From: Thermoflexus sp.
GTDB lineage: Bacteria > Chloroflexota > Anaerolineae > B4-G1 > DUEL01
DNA length: 15,816 bases
Direction: 5' to 3'
Assembly (NCBI GenBank): GCA_028276215.1
Contig: JAPYWT010000010.1
Span: 1-15,816, forward strand
The first letter of the stretch is position 1. Each line of letters opens with the position of its first letter. The position numbers and the translations under genes were made by a program. The notes beneath the pieces are model-generated. The model did not search any database. It was not told where the DNA came from and saw nothing but the letters and a program-made list of their open reading frames with translations. Below are positions 14,332 through 15,816 of the stretch, piece after piece.

Positions 14332-15129
14332 ATGAACGGAGTACCGCGAATTGTCGCCGTCATCCTGGCCGGGAGTTCCCCCAAAGAGAACGACCCTCTG
14401 GCTGAGCACACCCTGGGCCGGCCCAAAGGCCTCCTGCCGATTGCCGGCCGTCCTATGATCGCCTACGTCGTGGCGGCGCTGGCCGGTTCCCGCTACATCC
14501 GGAGCATCATCGTGGTCGGCCTGCCGCCGGAGGACCGGCCGCCCCTGCCGGTCCCCGTCACCCACCTCCCGGCCCACGGCGACCTCTTCAGCAACGCCGA
14601 GGCCGGCATCGCCCACGCCATCGCCGCCCACCCCGACCTGGACGGTGTCGTGGTCAGCAGCGCCGACATCCCTCTGATCACCCCGGAGATTGTGGACCGG
14701 TTCATAGAGGACTGCCTGAACACCGACCACGACGTGTACTACGGGATAGTGGAACGGTCGGTTATGGAGGGGCGATTCCCTGCTTCCCGGCGCTCCTACG
14801 TCCATTTGCGGGAGGGGGACTTCGCCGGAGGGGATATGATTCTGGTGCGGCCGGGGGCGATGCTGGCCAACCGGGACCTCTGGCGGCAGGTGGCGAATGC
14901 CCGGAAAAGCGCGCTTTCTCAGGCCCGAATTCTGGGGGGCATCTGGCCGGTGCTGAAACTGCTGACCCGACGAATGAGCCTGGCCGAGGCGGAACGGCAG
15001 GCCAGTCGGGCGTTGAACGTACGGGGGCGGGCCGTTATCTGCAGAGACCCCGAGGTGGGTATGGACGTGGATAAGCCGTTTCAGTTGGACATTGTACGGG
15101 CCGAACTGGAGGGACGCCGCGATGGATGA
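14332..15129 (+). CDS. MobA-like / sugar-phosphate nucleotidyltransferase family protein
   Basis: NTP transferase of the GT-A-like nucleotidyltransferase fold, 265 residues. The N-terminus has VAVILAGSS (8-16) and GRPKGLLPIAGRPMIAYVVAAL (29-50), intermediate between MobA/IspD and sugar-nucleotide transferases. VVVSSADIPLITPEIVDRFIE (106-126) carries the metal-binding Asp112, and the C-terminal MDVDKPFQLDIVRAELE (244-260) is the typical second site. The gap between the LAG loop and the Lys is longer than in classic MobA (LAGGxSxRMGxDK), so Mo-cofactor nucleotidylation is unlikely. ATG 14332 has GGAG (14322-14325) upstream; ATG 14320, three bases after the previous stop, is the alternative. Its last eight bases overlap the PAP2 gene. 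Confidence 0.85.
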   Translation: MNGVPRIVAVILAGSSPKENDPLAEHTLGRPKGLLPIAGRPMIAYVVAALAGSRYIRSIIVVGLPPEDRPPLPVPVTHLPAHGDLFSNAEAGIAHAIAAHPDLDGVVVSSADIPLITPEIVDRFIEDCLNTDHDVYYGIVERSVMEGRFPASRRSYVHLREGDFAGGDMILVRPGAMLANRDLWRQVANARKSALSQARILGGIWPVLKLLTRRMSLAEAERQASRALNVRGRAVICRDPEVGMDVDKPFQLDIVRAELEGRRDG

Positions 15130-15655
15130 GCCCGTCAAGACCTCGTTCTGGGAACGGTTGTTCCATCTGGACGCGCGCCTCTCGGCCCGGCTGGCGCTGC
15201 GGGCCCGCTTCCTGCGTTATCTGGCCACGTTCTTCGCCCACACCGGCGACGCCGCTGTCTGGCTGGCCGGCGCGGGGACGCTCTTCTTCCTGGCCGATGC
15301 CGCCTTCTGGCGGGAACTGGCCCTCCGCATCATCACGGCGATGACGGCCGGGGGGGTCGCCTCCACCGCGCTGAAGTGGACATTCCGCCGCCAGCGGCCG
15401 CCCGGGCCGTCGGCCGGGCTCTATTTCCACCTGGACCGCCACGCGCTCCCCTCGGGGCACGCCACGCGCGTCGCCTGCATTATGGTGGTGCTCAGCCCAC
15501 TTCTCCCCGGCTGGTGGGCCAGCGCCATCCTGGGCCTGTGGGCCGCGCTGGTCTCCCTCTCCCGCGTTGCCCTCCAGATTCACTATCTGCTGGACATTCT
15601 GGTCGGCATGGCCCTGGGCGCACTGGTGGGGCTGGCGGTCATCCGGGTGCTGTAG
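15122..15655 (+). CDS. PAP2-family phosphatase (membrane lipid or polyprenyl phosphatase type)
   Basis: Integral-membrane acid phosphatase of the PAP2/PgpB superfamily, 177 residues. All three signature motifs are intact: KWTFRRQRP (85-93, K-x6-RP), PSGH (110-113) and SRVALQIHYLLD (147-158, SR-x5-H-x3-D, with nucleophile His154). Membrane segments are about 43-59, 68-83, 116-129, 131-147 and 159-175, plus a short amphipathic N-terminus (FWERLFHLDARLSARLALRARF). ATG 15122 overlaps the end of the nucleotidyltransferase gene by 8 bases and has GGAGGGA (15108-15114) seven bases upstream, so the two are translationally linked. Substrates of such proteins are phosphatidate, phosphatidylglycerophosphate or undecaprenyl pyrophosphate; here undetermined. 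Confidence 0.93.
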   Translation: MDEPVKTSFWERLFHLDARLSARLALRARFLRYLATFFAHTGDAAVWLAGAGTLFFLADAAFWRELALRIITAMTAGGVASTALKWTFRRQRPPGPSAGLYFHLDRHALPSGHATRVACIMVVLSPLLPGWWASAILGLWAALVSLSRVALQIHYLLDILVGMALGALVGLAVIRVL

Positions 15656-15681
15656 CCCCTCCCCGATACCCCCCGGAGGAT

Positions 15682-15717
15682 GTATGCAGGACAACCGCAA
15701 GCGGTTGTCCTGCATAC
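15682..15717. repeat. 17-bp hairpin, GGACAACYGC family, copy 2
   Basis: GTATGCAGGACAACCGC (15682-15698) pairs with GCGGTTGTCCTGCATAC (15701-15717) around AA. The core AGGACAACYGC is shared with 5304-5333. It lies 26 bases after the PAP2 stop and could also help end that transcript. Confidence 0.75.
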
Positions 15718-15720
15718 CGC

Positions 15721-15748
15721 TTGCATTTTCACCCAAAAACGGTACAAT
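15721..15748 (+). promoter_or_regulatory. Putative sigma70-type promoter pointing out of the window
   Basis: TTGCAT (15721-15726), a 16-base spacer and TACAAT (15743-15748), in a locally AT-rich stretch. It would drive a gene beyond the right edge, none of which is visible. Confidence 0.5.
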
Positions 15749-15777
15749 AAATTTGCGTAACTATTCAGGTTTCCTCA

Positions 15778-15816
15778 CCCCCCCCCCCCCGCCGGGGGGG
15801 GCCCCCCCGCCCCGCG
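15778..15816. repeat. C/G homopolymer tract at the right edge
   Basis: C13 (15778-15790), GCC, G8 (15794-15801), C7 and a short GC tail. It follows CCTCACCCC, the same lead as the element at 5610. This is probably a contig end inside a GC palindrome that did not assemble cleanly. Confidence 0.65.

Noticed and set aside
14332..15129. MobA working with MoaA in one molybdenum-cofactor cluster
   Set aside because: The two genes are 10 kb apart and the N-terminal loop does not match the MobA GTP-binding pattern.

Overview
The window is a G+C-rich bacterial segment (about 65% by eye) with short gaps and every supported gene on the + strand. Gene content, the many palindromic intergenic repeats and the presence of a family I know mainly from such genomes suggest a Chloroflexota (Anaerolineae-like) genome, possibly a metagenome-assembled contig. 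That placement is inference; there is no rRNA or other marker gene. Both the gap after position 5144 and the right edge run into G/C homopolymer tracts that look partly like assembly artefacts.

Layout. 43-3097: two oligopeptide/dipeptide-type ABC permeases (the second with an unusual ~100-residue membrane insert) and a fumarylacetoacetate-hydrolase-family enzyme, spaced like an operon. No binding protein or ATPase lies in the window. 3144-4127: molybdenum-cofactor enzyme MoaA, with all six Fe-S cysteines and the C-terminal GG. 4262-5143: a GNAT-family protein. 5144-5756: a 613-base gene-free island full of hairpins, with a good promoter at 5382-5409. 5757-8732: a class III aminotransferase and an FGGY sugar kinase, 9 bases apart. 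8917-10173: a long coiled-coil protein with a C-terminal nuclease-fold-like domain. 10245-11555: a RuBisCO-like protein that keeps the carbamate/metal KDDE motif but lacks several phosphate-binding and catalytic residues of true RuBisCO. 11562-12014: a thioredoxin-type arsenate reductase whose tail is encoded by a repeat. 12115-13269: a dGTPase-type HD phosphohydrolase. 13415-15655: a promoter followed by a conserved orphan protein, a nucleotidyltransferase and a PAP2 phosphatase, with overlapping or touching ends.

How the genes may work together. The most interesting block is 5757-12014. A PLP aminotransferase, a sugar kinase and a RuBisCO-like protein could form a pathway for an uncommon sugar, sugar acid or amino sugar, by analogy with characterised RuBisCO-like enzymes that act on phosphorylated sugars or sugar acids. 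This is a hypothesis from proximity; a 184-base gap and an unrelated-looking coiled-coil gene separate the kinase from the RuBisCO-like gene.

Two window-wide signals stand out. First, the tetranucleotide TCGA occurs only once that I could find, and codon choice is bent to avoid it: Ile is ATA and Phe is TTT when the next codon begins with GA. This points to a TCGA-specific restriction or methylation history. Second, at least four families of short palindromic repeats occupy the gaps between genes, three of them with two copies here.
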